Of a stretch of 29,476 nt of DNA, positions 1 to 11,300 are shown one piece after another. Every line of letters starts with the position of its first letter. Position 1 is the stretch's first letter. A program made the position numbers and the translations under genes. The notes below the pieces were generated by a model. That model saw only the letters and a list, made by a program, of their open reading frames with translations, made no database searches and was not told the DNA's origin. This stretch comes from Stereocaulon alpinum (lineage: Eukaryota > Ascomycota > Lecanoromycetes > Lecanorales > Stereocaulaceae), in assembly GCA_018257865.1 (NCBI GenBank), contig JAEUBA010000186.1:1-29476 (forward strand), in the 5' to 3' direction.

Positions 1-433
1 CTATATACCCCCTCCCCCCCCCCCCCCGTATCAACACAGTAAAGGTCAAAGAAAGTTATAGGGCGCTTAGCGCTATAATAAAGTTAAAGGATATAGAAGA
101 ATACAGTAGGGTCCTTAAGAGCTAAGTATAGTGCGAAGGGCGTATATTATAGTTAGTATTAGAAATAATGTTATAGAGCGCTTAGTATAATATTGAAGAA
201 TATAGTTAAGAGTTACCGGTGTTAAGGAGGCCTAAGGTGTGATCCCTAGACCAAAAGCAATTATATTATTAAGGATAAGCGGGAGTTTTTATCTAGGCAC
301 TATACTATGGTTTCTCTTGCGGCTAGGAAAGGCACACTACGTGTACTATCTACTAGTTTCACAAATAATGTAATAGAACACCCTTATTAGTATATATAGA
401 TACTAGAATAGGCGTATAAACCAATCAATCAAT
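1..433 (+). mobile_element. Element B, copy 1 (3' part of a non-LTR retroposon)
   Basis: This stretch is the reverse complement of about 13109-13541, differing mainly by C/T and G/A transitions. It carries a C-rich tract, then a GCGCT-rich region, and its last ~65 bases (from about 367) match the 3' end of the LINE copies in this window, including a short (TCAA)n-type tail at 421-433. Right of the tail the minus-strand LINE begins abruptly inside its endonuclease region, so element B probably inserted into that LINE. The left end lies at or beyond the window edge; copy 2 shows that the element extends about 760 bases further 5'. No coding region is seen in this part. Confidence 0.72.
8..27 (+). 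repeat. C-homopolymer tract of element B
   Basis: Nineteen C and one T. The matching position in copy 2 (about 13516-13534, read as G) is also a G-rich run with interruptions, so the tract belongs to the element and its length varies between copies. Confidence 0.85.
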
Positions 434-1913
434 AATTAGTATATAGTCTAATCCTATATTAAGGTTATTCCTTACCCTATACTTTACTATTATATTATAT
501 ACGCCTTTAGTTAGGAATATAAGGTTAATAGTACTCTCTAAGCCCTTATTCTACTATATAACTACCTTCTCCGGTAGTTCTAGAACTATACCTCTCTCTC
601 CTATTACCTCTAGTAGTTTATCTACTATAGTATAGTATATTATTCGTCTTAGGTTATTTTAGTATAGGTAGTATAGGTTAAAGTCTCTTATAACTATATA
701 TTTACCCTTATTCCCTAGCGCTTCCTCTAGTTTTAGGATAATTATTAGGTTATCCTTTAATATATAACTTACTAGTATAAGGTTATAGATATTATATACT
801 TATACCCTTACCCCTAGTAGCCCTTTAGTATTTTCTATTCTAGCTTTAATATCCTTTTAAGTCCTCTTAACCTAAATCTATAATAAGTATAAGTCGCCTC
901 CTTAGTATTCTACCCTCTAGTTATTAGGATCTATTCTCTTATTTATATAGAAATATATCCTAGCCTTTAGGTCTCCTCTATAGGCTAAGTAGAACCTACT
1001 TATACTCGTATTATATAAGGTTCTATTTATTAGGTTATATACTAGCTCTTAGATTACTAATATATTTATATCTTTTATATCTTTATTTTTAAGAAGTAGT
1101 ACTATTACTATATCCTTCTTCCTCTATATATTATACTATAGTATTTTTAGGTAGGGTATATCCCTTATTAGGTAAGGGTCGCCTAAATATTCTTCTATAT
1201 TTAGGTAGTCTTAGTAGTCTTTACTACTCTTAAAGTTTACTTAAGGGTATTTATTAGATTAATCCTTTCTATAGATAGAGGCTATTACCCTTACTCTACC
1301 TTAGAGAGGGTTATTAGTTATCCCCTTTTTACTACCTCCTTAGTTCCTTTCTAAGGCTTATCTATTATATTCTTTAAAGCCTTCCTCTTCCCTTTAGAGA
1401 TTACTTTATACTACTCTTTTAAGCTAGTCCTTTTTAGTATTATTAGTATAAGCTTTACTAAATATTACTTTAGAGTCTCTTTAAAGTATTTTAGCTTATA
1501 CTTAATTTTCTACTTAGCCTTAGTATTCTCCTTCTATTAGATTAAGTAGGTTTTACTCTATACTAAGTACTCCTTTTTATATACTATATACTTAGGCTTA
1601 CTACTAGCTCTTTCTATATAATTATTAGTTATATAGTTTTAGGCGTATATTCTATAGTAGGTAGGGTATTTATATACCTTAGTAATATATTTATACCTAT
1701 AGTAGTTAAAGTATTACTTAGGGGTAACCTCTCTTTTCTAGTAATTATAGAAGAGGAGGCTATTCTCTACTACTATTCCCTCTATAATAAGTTAGTTCGC
1801 TACTTTTAAGCTTAGGACTTTAATTATTATTATAGAAAATCTCTTCTCCCTCTTAAGTATATCTAGCTTTAATATAAATATAGGCTACTTAGCCTTTATT
1901 ATCTCTAACTTTA
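434..1913 (-). pseudogene. LINE copy 'm', distal segment: end of ORF1 and start of ORF2 (endonuclease), RIP-degraded
   Basis: Read on the minus strand, this matches the plus-strand LINE from its ORF1 zinc-knuckle region (about 3860) to its endonuclease region (about 5350). The knuckle lies near 1650-1720, with Cys codons now Tyr. The endonuclease GDFN-type stretch lies near 690-710. The left boundary is the tail of element B. The right boundary is a 12-bp duplication (TCTCTAACTTTA, 1902-1913, repeated at 8379-8390) made by the insertion of the plus-strand LINE. The other half of this copy is at 8391-9270. RT and the 3' end are not present and probably lie left of the window. CpA/TpG are nearly absent, so Gln codons are stops throughout. 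Confidence 0.8.
1902..1913. repeat. Target-site duplication of LINE copy 'p', left copy
   Basis: TCTCTAACTTTA is repeated exactly at 8379-8390, immediately after the LINE tail. The flanking LINE 'm' sequence reads continuously when the two copies are merged. Confidence 0.85.
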
Positions 1914-2824
1914 CTATTTACTATAGATACCTAGTATCTTAAATAAATTCTATATAATAGCGACGATAACGAGTACGACGGGCGAGCAGGCCTACTAGGC
2001 TAGACGAGCGATTACACTAGGTTACGAACCTAGTAAAATAATATAAGATAGGGGGGGAGGAGAGAAGGGAGGTATTAGTAGTAAAGGTAGATAAGGAACG
2101 CGTCCTAACGCGATAATAAGGTAATAGTAATAATAGTAGAAACCTACTAAAGATCTATAAGGCCCTTAAGGTAGGGAAAGAATTAAAGAAAGAATATAAT
2201 ATATAAAGGCTATAGAATAGGCGCTACTAAAGTTTATAGAGAAGGTTTAGGGGATACTATAAGTAAATATAAATAAGACTATATAAGGCTTCTTCTAAAA
2301 TATAGTAGAAAGGATTATAGAGTATATATAGGAGAATACTACTAAAAGATATACTGCGAAGGAGTACTATAGCTAACTAACGCGTAAAGACTACTTAACT
2401 AAAAGGGTAAATAATAGCTAGGCGGATATAGCCTATATAGCCTAAAGGGGCTAAAATACTATCTACTTAGCTATACTTAGGGTAGAAGATATTAAGAAAG
2501 TAAAGTAGGTAACGGTTAGGATTAATAATACTAGCGAAAAGATATAAATAGCTATAGTAACTCTTCCCTAACTAGTATAAATATTTAGGGGAGTAGGGGG
2601 AGTAGCTAGGGAGATTATTATAATAAGGAGGACTATAGGGGGGGATATTATTCTTTAGATAGCCTTAGTAAAGGCTAGGGAGGAGTTAGAGAAGGATAAT
2701 AGGTAGGTAAGGAGACTTTATAGATTAATAAGAGTCCTTTAGAAGATAGTAATAGTAGCGATCTATAGAGTAAAAAAAATAATAGATATAAAGGATTAAT
2801 AGGGGATCTTTAAAACCTTAAGGA

Positions 2825-2835
2825 AAGATAATAGG
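2825..2835. repeat. Target-site duplication of LINE copy 't', left copy
   Basis: AAGATAATAGG, repeated exactly at 3848-3858. It abuts the (TTGA)n tail on this side. Confidence 0.85.
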
Positions 2836-3847
2836 ATTGATTGATTGATTGATTTATACGCCTATTCTAGTATCTATATATACTAATAAGGGTGTTCTCT
2901 TACATTATTAGGAAATCTAGGGGGGTTAAAGGCCCTCTAGACGCGAAAGAAACCTTTCTAGAGTCGCCCCTTCTAGCTAAAAACTTTCGCTTATCAGCTT
3001 ACTTATCGTTCTGCTCCGCCTGTCCGACCTCGCCGCTAGGCTCTATAACACCGGTAACGATGATCTCCGTTGCCCTAATAGGCCCTATAACACTCCGGCA
3101 GCTCCGCCGCCTTTGGCTTCCACTTGCGCTTAGGCTTCTTTGTCTTTAGGGTTTTTATTGCCGGTTCTACTCCGATAGGGAGTTTAGACTGGGAGAGCTG
3201 TTCCCTAGTAAGTCGATACTGCGTTAGGAATCCTAACCTAACCAGCTATCTCGCAGCCGCTCTTATACCGGTGACCTCAGCTAGTATAGTCCTAATATTA
3301 TAAGTCTCTGCCTCTTTAATAAGCTCCCTTCGAGTGTCGCTAAGCTCTGGGCAGTGCAGGAGAATATACTTCGTATCCTAATTCCTCTATCTATAACTGC
3401 AGCAGGCACTACGGACCCCTGGTACCCTCGCCTTATAAAGGAAGTGGTTAAACCTATTCTTCCTACTTCGGAGTTAGACTGCCATCGAGCTTTCTGCCTT
3501 CCTAAGCTTTAGGTGGTAGTTATACCTTTCTCCGAATAACGGTTTATTCTGTGCGGGTGTGCGAGAGTGCTTAGGGATAGTATCCTTATATGCCTCCCAC
3601 CGCTCGATCTACTTCGCTGTTACCTAGCCTCATATCTTCTTAGCTAGGACGCCTACGTCTTGATACTCCTCGATATCCGTTTTTGGGTTATGCTAATGTG
3701 CCTTCCTCCTTATCGCCGTTACCGCTTAATCCTAATCCTTCGCCTTAAGCTCCTGCAGGGCCCATTCTTCCTTTTCTAGTAATGGGGTTAGGCGTGTTGG
3801 GCGCGCCCTTCCTCTCCTTCCCCGCAGTCTCCTACGGATTAAGCGGT
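2836..3847 (-). mobile_element. LINE copy 't', 5'-truncated, the least mutated copy
   Basis: A 1012-bp minus-strand insertion into LINE 'p' ORF1. The 3' tail (ATTGATTGATTG on the plus strand) is at the left end, and an 11-bp target duplication flanks the copy. It holds the last third of ORF2: basic post-RT region, C-terminal zinc-binding region near 3340-3420 with Cys, His and Cys codons still readable, and the 3' UTR. Many CpA and TpG sites survive here (for example around 2990-3080), unlike in the surrounding LINE, so it was exposed to fewer rounds of RIP. 5' truncation is usual for target-primed reverse transcription. Confidence 0.88.
2892..3149 (+). other. Open frame antisense to LINE 3' end, probably not a gene
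   Basis: An 85-codon open frame runs antisense to the end of LINE ORF2 and its 3' UTR. Shortened versions recur at the same place in other copies (8121-8327 minus, 15571-15777 plus). It is open in all of them because C-to-T changes at CpA on the sense strand do not create stops in this antisense frame. I see no domain, and repetition with the element explains it. Confidence 0.25.
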
Positions 3848-3858
3848 AAGATAATAGG
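3848..3858. repeat. Target-site duplication of LINE copy 't', right copy
   Basis: AAGATAATAGG, identical to 2825-2835. LINE 'p' ORF1 resumes directly after it. Confidence 0.85.
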
Positions 3859-4609
3859 AAGCTCTACCTAAAGTTAGAGATAATAAAAGCTAAATAGCCT
3901 ATATTTATATTAAAGCTAGATATACTTAGGAGGGAGAAGAGATTCTCTATACTAATAATTAAGGTCCTAAGCCTAGAGGCGGCGAACTAGCTTATTATAG
4001 AGGGGATAGTAGTAGAGAATAGCCTCCTCTTCTATAATTACTAGGAGAGAGAAGCTACCCCTAAGTAATACTTTAACTACTATAGGTACGGATATATTAC
4101 TAAGGCGTATAAATACCCTACCTACTATAGGATATACGCCTAAAACTATATAACTAATAATTATATAGAAAGAGCTAATAGTAAGCCTAAGTATATAGTA
4201 TATAAAGGGGAGTACCTAGTATAGAGTAAAACCTACTTAATCTAATAGAAGGAGAATACTAAGGCTAAGTAGAGAATTAAGTATAAGCTAAAATACTTTA
4301 AAGAGACCCTAAAGTAATACTTAGTAGGGCCTATACTAGTAATACTAAAAAGGACTAGCCTAAAAGGGTAGTATAAAGTAATCTCTAAAGGGAAGAGGAA
4401 GGCCTTAGAGGATATAATAGATAAGCCTTAGAAAGGAATTAAGGAGGTAGCGAAGAGGGGATAACTAATAACCCTCTTTAAAGCGGAATAAGGGTAATAG
4501 CCCCTATCTATAGAGAGGATTAGTCTAATAAATACCCTTAAGTAGACTTTAGGAGTAGTAAAGACTACTAAGACTACCTAAATATAGGAGAACGTCTAAG
4601 CAGCCCTTA

Positions 4610-7600
4610 CCTAATAAGGAATATACCCTACCTAAAAATACTATAGTATAATATATAGAGGAAGAAGGATATAGTAATAGTACTACTTCTTAAAAACGAA
4701 GATATAAAAGATATAGATATATTAGCGATTTAAGAGCTAGTATATAACCTAATAAATAGAACCTTATATAATATAAGTATAAGTAGGTTCTACCTAGCCT
4801 ATAGGGGAGACCTAGAGGCTAGAACGTACTTCTATATAAATAAAAGGATAGATCCTAATAACTAGGGGGTAGAGTACTAGGAGGGTAACTTATACTTATT
4901 ATAGATTTAGACTAAGAGAACCTAAAATAACGCTAATACTAAGGACGAAAATACTAAGGAGCTGATAGTAGAGAGGGTATAGGTATATAATATCTATAAC
5001 CCTTCGCCGGTAAGCTATATATTAGTAGATAGCCCTATAACTATCCTAAGGCTAAAGGAGGCCTTAGAAAGCGAAGGCGAATATATTATAGTAGGGGATT
5101 TTAACCTATACTACCCCTAATAGAATAACCTAGGACGAGCTATATACTATATAATAGTAGATAGGCTACTAGAAGTAGTAGGAGAGAAGGGGATAGTCCT
5201 TAAACTACTAGAGAAGTTAGTTATATAGTAAAGTAGGGGCTTAGAGAGCGCTATCGACCTTATATTCCTAACCGAAAGCGCGTATAATATAATAGCGAAG
5301 TACGGAGTAAGAGAAGACCTTAATATAGGGTTAGATTATATACTAATTATAATAGAGCTAGAATAGACTTAGAGCGAGCGCTAGGTATACTAAAAGAGAG
5401 CTTAGAAAAGGATAAAGATAGAGGCGACTAACGAGGAGATCCGGAAATACGTAAGAATCCTAAATAGGGTTATAGGTAGATACTTATTAGACTTAGAGGA
5501 AGTAATTAACCTATATATTAATAAGCTTATAGCTGCGCTATAGGAGGTAGTAGAGAATACTATCCTATTTAAGGAACCCTACGTCGGAGCTAAACTATAC
5601 TAGAACGGGGCGTATATAAGAGTTACTAAGGCGTTATAGGTAGCGCTTAAGGCCTACCGCTATAGTAGAAATATATAGACTAAGGAGGCTCTCCGCTAAA
5701 CTAAAAGGAAAAAGGTTACTATCCTATAAAAGATTAGGATAATAGCTTTCTAAGAGGGGGTCTATAGAGTATTACTAAAGCTAAGAGGAGTATAGTAACT
5801 TATTAAGTAGGGAAGGGAGAGGAGTATACGCCCTAAAGAGCTACTATAATTCCCAGCTATTAAAGACGGGAACGGGAAGAAAGCGATAGACTTTAAAGGG
5901 AAGATAAAGGCCTTAAGGAGGGTCCTCTTCCCGCCTCTACCCCTAGTAGACCTAATAGATATTAAGGGGGCTAATTACCTAAAGCCTATTATAATAGATA
6001 GCGAGATTACTATAAAGGAGGTAAAGAATATAATCTAGTACCTAGTAGTAGATAAAGCCCTAAGGATTTTAAGGATCCTAAATAAGTTCCTAAGAGTAGT
6101 ATATATAGAAATAGGGGAGACCTTTTAAAGGGTATTTTAAGTATACCTAGATTATAGATACTACCTAAAGAAGTTCTACGAAGCGAATATAGTAATACTA
6201 AAGAAGCTAAAGAAGACTAATTACTCTAAGCCTAAGGCCTATTAACCTATTATACTACTAAATATACTTAGAAAAGTATTAGAGATAGTAATAGTAAAAC
6301 GACTTAGTAGAATAGCTAAAGTAAATCACCTACTCCTAGAATACTAAATAGGAGGTAGAAAGAGATATTTAGTAGAAATAGCCCTAGAGATTATTATAAA
6401 CTTAATCTATATAATATAGAACTAAGGTAAGGATAACGTAGCGAGTTTACTATTACTAGATATAGTAGGAGTATTTAATAATATATCCTATAAAAGGCTA
6501 CTCTATAACTTAAGGATAAAAGGAATTCCTAAGGGGATTATCTAGTAGACTATAAGCTTCCTTAAGGATAGAGCGATATTAATAACCCTAGGGGGTAGGA
6601 CTAGTCTAGTTAAGGCGGTAGAAATAGGGATCCTATAAGAATTACTAATATTACTAATCCTATTCCTCTTCTTTAATACGCTACTAATTAAAGTATACTT
6701 AAAGGTAAAGATCCTAGTATAGGTAGGAGGATTCGTAGATAATATATACCTACTAGTATATAGTAAGATAACGGAAACGAACTATAGGTAGCTAAAATAG
6801 GCCTATAAGCTCTACTAAATATAGGCGAAAATATACGGGGCGACGTTCGCGCCTTAGAAGTATAAACTAGTATATCTATTATACGCCCCTAAAAGGTTTA
6901 ATATAAAGGAGACGGTATAATTTAGTAATATAGAGGTTAAGCCGGAAGCGAGTATTAGGGTCTTAGGGCTATATATTAATACTAAACTCCGCTAGGGCCT
7001 ATATATAGTATAGGTAAAGGTAAAGGCTACTACTTAAGCCTAGGCGATTAAGTGCCTAGTAGGATTAACTTAGGGAGCTATATTTAAGAAGTATAGGAAG
7101 GTATATAATATAGTAGTAAGGCCTATACTTATATTCGCTACTCTAATATAGTATACCCCTACTAAGGGGCGGGGAGCTATAGAAAAGTATGTTAAGACGC
7201 TCGCGATAATATAGAATAACTACCTATAAATAATACTTAGAGTATATAAGGTAATACTAGTCTAAGTCTTAGAAGCGGAAGTAGTTATTATACCTATTTA
7301 AACCTATCTAGATACCCTAGTTATAAGATACTAGGTACTAAGGGGAGTATACCCCTTAATAATTAAAGGTAACCGCTTAATCCGTAGGAGACTATAGGGA
7401 AGGAGAGGAAGGGCGCGCCTAATATACCTAACCCTATTACTAGAAAAGGAAGAATAGGCCCTATAGGAGCTTAAGGTAAAGGATTAGGATTAAGCGGTAA
7501 TAATAATAAGGAGGAAGGTATATTAGTATAACCTAAAAACGGATATTAAGGAGTATTAAGACGTAGGCGTCCTAGCTAAGAAAATATAAGGCTAAGTAAT

Positions 7601-8217
7601 AGCGAAGTAGATTAAGTAGTAGGAGGTATATAAGGATACTATCCCTAAGCACTCTTATATACCTATATAGAATAAACTATTATTTAGAGAAAGGTATAAC
7701 TACTACCTAAAGCTTAGGAAGGCAGAAAGCTCGATAGTAGTCTAACTCTAAAGTAGGAAGAATAGGTTTAACTACTTCCTTTATAAGGTAAAAGTGCTAG
7801 GGGTCTGTAGTACCTACTATAGTTATAGATAGAGGAATTAAGATATAAAGTATATTCTCCTATACTACCTAAAGCTTAGCGATACTTAAAGGGAGCTTAT
7901 TAAAGAGGTAGAGACTTATAATATTAGGACTATACTAGTTAAGGTTACTAGTATAAGAGCGGCTATAAGATAGCTAGTTAGGTTAGGATTCCTAATATAG
8001 TATTAACTTACTAGGGAATAGCTCTCCCAGTCTAAACTCCCTATTAGAGTAGAACTAGTAATAAAAATCCTAAAGATAAAGAAGCCTAAGCGTAAGTAGA
8101 AGCTAAAGGCGGCGGAGCTACTAGAGTATTATAAGGCCTATTAGGGTAATAGAGATTATTATTACTAGTATTATAGAGCCTAGCGGTAAGGTTAGATAGG
8201 CGGAGTAGAATAATAAG
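4610..8217 (+). pseudogene. LINE 'p' ORF2: endonuclease and reverse transcriptase, RIP-degraded
   Basis: About 1200 codons in one frame. The endonuclease covers about 4620-5390. Its Gln-Glu motif near 4720 has Q as a stop, GDFN is at 5094-5105, and an Asp-Tyr pair near 5330 stands where Asp-His is usual. The reverse transcriptase covers about 6060-6950. The A motif, LD followed by FNN where FDN is usual, is near 6455-6480. The catalytic FVDD motif is FVDN at 6732-6743, so a catalytic Asp is lost. A basic post-RT region (about 7000-7500) is followed by a C-terminal zinc-binding region near 7800-7870 with Cys largely replaced by Tyr. In a working element the protein nicks DNA and copies its RNA at the nick. 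The stops and active-site changes mean this copy is dead. Confidence 0.82.
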
Positions 8218-8360
8218 TAAGCTAATAAGCGAAAGTTTTTAGCTAAAAGGGGCGACTCTAGAAAGGTTTCTTTCGCGTCTAGAGGGCCTTTAACCCCCCT
8301 AGATTTCCTAATAATATAAGAGAACACCCTTATTAGTATATATAGATACTAGAATAGGTG

Positions 8361-8378
8361 TATAAATCAATTAATTAA
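8361..8378 (+). repeat. LINE 'p' 3' tail
   Basis: A TCAA-type tetranucleotide tail in which later units read TTAA, consistent with CpA-to-TpA change. The target duplication follows at 8379. Confidence 0.75.
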
Positions 8379-8390
8379 TCTCTAACTTTA
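8379..8390. repeat. Target-site duplication of LINE copy 'p', right copy
   Basis: TCTCTAACTTTA, identical to 1902-1913. Confidence 0.85.
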
Positions 8391-9270
8391 GATAAAGCTT
8401 TTTATTATCTTTTTTTAAGATTTTAAAGATCCCTTATTAATCTTTTATATTTATTATCTTTTCTACTCTATAAATTACTACTATTACTATCTTTTAAAGG
8501 ACCTTTATTAACTTATAAAGCCTCCTTACCTACTTATTATCCTTCTCTAATTCTTCCCTAGCTTTTACTAAGGCTATTTAGAAAATAATATCCCCTCCTA
8601 TAATTCTTCTTACTATAATAATCTTACTAGTTACCCCTCCTACTCCCCTAAATATTTATACTAATTAGGGGAGGGTTATTATAGCTATTTATATCTTTTC
8701 GCTATTATTATTAATTCTAACCGTTATTTACTTTACTTTCTTAATATCTTCTACCCTAGGTATAGTTAAGTAGATAGTATTTTAGCTCTTTTAAGCTATA
8801 TAGGTTATATCTACCTAGCTATTATTTACCCTTCTAGTTAAGTAGTCTTTATATATTAATTAGCTATAATACTCCTTTATAGTATATCTTTTAGCGGTAT
8901 TCTCCTATTTCTACTATATTTTAGAAAAAGCTTTATATAGTCTTATTTATATTTACTTATAGTATCTCTTAAACCTTCTCTATAAACTCTAGTAGCGCCT
9001 ACTCCGTAGCCTTTATATATTATATTCTTTCTTTAATTCTTTCCCTACCTTAAGGGTTATATAAACCTTTAGTAGGTCTCTATTACTATTACTATTACTC
9101 TATTATCGCGTTAGGATATATCCCTTACTTACCTCTACTACTAACGCTCCCCTTCTCTCTTCCTTCCCTATCCTATATTATTTTACTAGGTTCGTAGCCT
9201 AGTATAATTACTCGTCTAGCCTAATAGGCCTACTCGCCCGTCGTGCTCGTCGTCGTCGCTATTATTTCCA
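8391..9270 (-). pseudogene. LINE copy 'm', proximal segment: 5' leader and first half of ORF1, RIP-degraded
   Basis: Reverse complement of about 1955-2835 plus the start of 3859 onward in the plus-strand LINE. ORF1 begins near 9250 on the minus strand, where the start codon position reads ACG rather than ATA/ATG. The frame is broken by many stops at former Gln codons. It joins the segment at 434-1913 across the LINE 'p' insertion. The 5' end lies about 9262-9270, next to a plus-strand LINE fragment. I could not define a target duplication because the 3' end of this copy is not in the window. Confidence 0.78.
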
Positions 9271-10402
9271 TATTTTTAAATAAAGTTATAAGTAAATACT
9301 TATTAGATTTAAAAGAAGTAATTAACTTATATATTAATCAGCTTATAGCTATACTATAGGAGGTAGTAGAGAATACTATCCTATATAAGGAGCTATATAT
9401 AGGAGCTAAACTATACTAAAATAGGGTATATATAAGAGTTACTAAGGTATTATAGGTAATACTTAAGGCCTATTACTATAGTAGAAATATATATACTAAG
9501 GAGGCCCTCTACTAAATTAAAAGGAAGAAGGTTACTACCCTATAGAAGGTTAAGATAATAGTATTTTAAAAGGGGGTCTATAGAGTATTACTAAGATTAA
9601 AGGGAATATAATAACTTATTAAGTAGGGAAGAGAAAGGAGTATATATTTTAAAGAGCTATTATAATTCCTAGCTATTAGAGATAGAAATAGGAATAAGGT
9701 AAAGGACTTTAAAGAAAAAGTAGAGACTTTAAGAAGGGTCCTCTTCCTACTCTTACCTTTAATAGACTTAGTAAATATTAAAGGGATACTTAGACTACTT
9801 AAAACCTATTATAATAAAGGAGATTAAAAATATAATTTAGTACTTAGTAGTAGATAAGGTACTAAGGATCTTAAAGATTCTAAATAAGTTCTTAAGAGTA
9901 ATATATAAAAAAATAAGTAAGACCTTTTAAAAGGTATTTTAGGTATATCTAGAGATCCTATAAGGATTACTAATATTACTAATTTTATTCCTCTTCTTTA
10001 ATACGCTAATAATTAAAGTATACTTAAAGGCGAAGATTCTAGTATAAGTAGGAGGATTTATAGATAATATATACCTATTAGTATATAGTAAATCGACGGA
10101 AATAAATTATAGATAGCTAGAATAAGCCTATAAGCTCTACTTAGTATAGGCGAGGATATATAGGGTAATATTCGTATCTTAGAAATATAAACTAGTATAT
10201 CTATCGCATACTCCTAAAAGGTTTAATATAAAGGAGACGGTATAATTTAGTAACGTAGAGGTTATACTAAAGGTAAGTATTAGAGTCCTTAGGTTATATA
10301 TTAATACTAAACTCCGCTAGGGCCCTTATATAGCGTAAGTAAAGGTAAAGGCTATTACTTAGGCCTAAGCGATTAAGTACCTAGCTAAGTCGACTTAGGG
10401 GG
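9271..10402 (+). pseudogene. LINE copy 'a', internal ORF2 fragment with a deletion
   Basis: It matches the plus-strand LINE from about 5465 (after the endonuclease) to about 7075 (after the RT), but about 475 bases equivalent to 6155-6630 are missing at a junction near 9955. That deletion removes the RT finger region and the first catalytic Asp motif. The RT second-motif region remains near 10045-10065, also reading with Asn for the second Asp. Neither a 5' nor a 3' LINE end is present. The left end meets the 5' end of LINE 'm', which probably inserted here. The right end meets a probable LTR. Heavily RIP-mutated. Confidence 0.75.
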
Positions 10403-10407
10403 CTACG

Positions 10408-10939
10408 TGTTACGATATACTATAGTATAGGTACTCTTACTATACCTTAGTTACTAAGCTTCCTTTCCTAGTATAGGAATAGGCTTAGTACCTATATAAC
10501 TTCGTATAGTAGCTAGTTAGTAGAATACTAGCTTTACTACTACTAAGAATTAAACTATTACGCTACTACTATATAATAATATAGTAGTAACGGGTTATCT
10601 TTAATACTATCTATACTATTAAAGGATCTAGGAGTTCCTCTACTAGGGCGTTACCTATCTACTACCCGTCTTAATCTCCGTGTAAGGAGTAGGTTAGACT
10701 CCGGGCTAAAGCCCTACCCCTTTACTACCTAGAAGAGGTAAAAGTTAAGGATATTAGGTCCGATACCTAGAAGTTCCCCTATTAGGGCCCTTATAGCGTA
10801 TCTACCCCTTACACTCCGCTTCCGCTATAATACTATAATATTATAATACTACTACCTTACGTCCCTTAGTACGGCCTTGAGGGCTTATAAGCCTCCTAAG
10901 TAATTATACCTACGAAGGCCTTTCTACTAAACCGTAACA
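10408..10939 (+). repeat. Probable 5' LTR of Gypsy-3
   Basis: This 532-bp segment starts TGTTACG and ends CGTAACA, perfect 7-bp inverted termini in the TG...CA form of LTRs. LINE sequence stops just before it, and plus-strand gag coding follows about 400 bases later. No second copy is in the window, so the call rests on termini and position. I could not define a primer-binding site or target duplication. Confidence 0.55.
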
Positions 10940-11300
10940 CTCTGCTACTATTGTAGTATTTCGACTAGATATTCGCTTACGGCGAACCTAGCCTAGTTAG
11001 GCCTTATTAATACTTAACGGTAACCTTTCAGCTGCTCCCGTAGAGCTCTAGTATAGGAAACGCTAGACTACTAAAATATCTATAAGAGCTAGAATACTAT
11101 ACTACTATTTCTACCCTACGTCGCTAACGCCCTATATTAATAGGCTTAGTAACGTTAGTTTTTTTTAAAAGTTACTTAGTAGGTACCCCGTAGCTAATCT
11201 TATACTTTCCCTACGTCTAATAAATCTTAGGGTAGTTACCTCCCCCTTTCTAGGGAATTACTATCCTCCTATTTATTCGCTTATTAATATAAAAGTATAC
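10940..11300 (+). other. Leader region of Gypsy-3, no gene seen
   Basis: Between the probable LTR and the readable gag frame. It contains CTCTGCTACTA directly after the LTR, which resembles the complement of a common retroelement primer-binding site but in the wrong orientation, so I make no call on it. Confidence 0.4.

Larger units (their letters stand above)
1966..4600 (+). pseudogene. LINE 'p' ORF1 (gag-like, nucleic-acid-binding), RIP-degraded and split by an insertion
   Basis: One frame can be followed from ATA at 1966-1968 (probably a former ATG) to about 4600, apart from the insertion at 2836-3847, after which the same frame resumes past the 11-bp duplication. The N-terminal part is rich in Gln-derived stops and basic residues. 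A middle segment (about 2480-2830) looks helical and charged. A zinc-knuckle region lies at about 4070-4140, in which Tyr stands where Cys is expected (pattern Y-x2-Y-G-Y-I-x3-Y). LINE ORF1 proteins bind the element RNA. The 3' end overlaps or abuts the start of ORF2 and is uncertain by tens of bases. Confidence 0.75.
1914..8378 (+). mobile_element. LINE copy 'p', near full-length Tad1-like non-LTR retrotransposon
   Basis: About 5.4 kb once the nested insert at 2836-3847 is removed. In order it has a short 5' leader, ORF1 with a zinc-knuckle region, ORF2 with an endonuclease and reverse transcriptase, a short 3' UTR, and a tetranucleotide (TCAA)n-type tail partly changed to TTAA. A 12-bp target duplication flanks it. 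Two ORFs, an APE-type endonuclease and an RT followed by a C-terminal CCHC region fit the fungal Tad1 clade; the clade call rests on motif reading. CpA/TpG are almost absent across the element, so both ORFs are full of stops at former Gln and Trp codons. No frame break other than the nested insertion was needed to follow them in the parts I read. Confidence 0.85.

Noticed and set aside
8121..8327. 68-codon minus-strand open frame, similar to those at 2892-3149 and 15571-15777
   Set aside because: It lies antisense to the end of LINE ORF2 and the 3' UTR and recurs only because the LINE recurs.
10408..10950. Primer-binding site directly after the Gypsy-3 LTR
   Set aside because: The TAGTAGCAGAG-like match is on the opposite strand from the gag frame, so it cannot serve this element.
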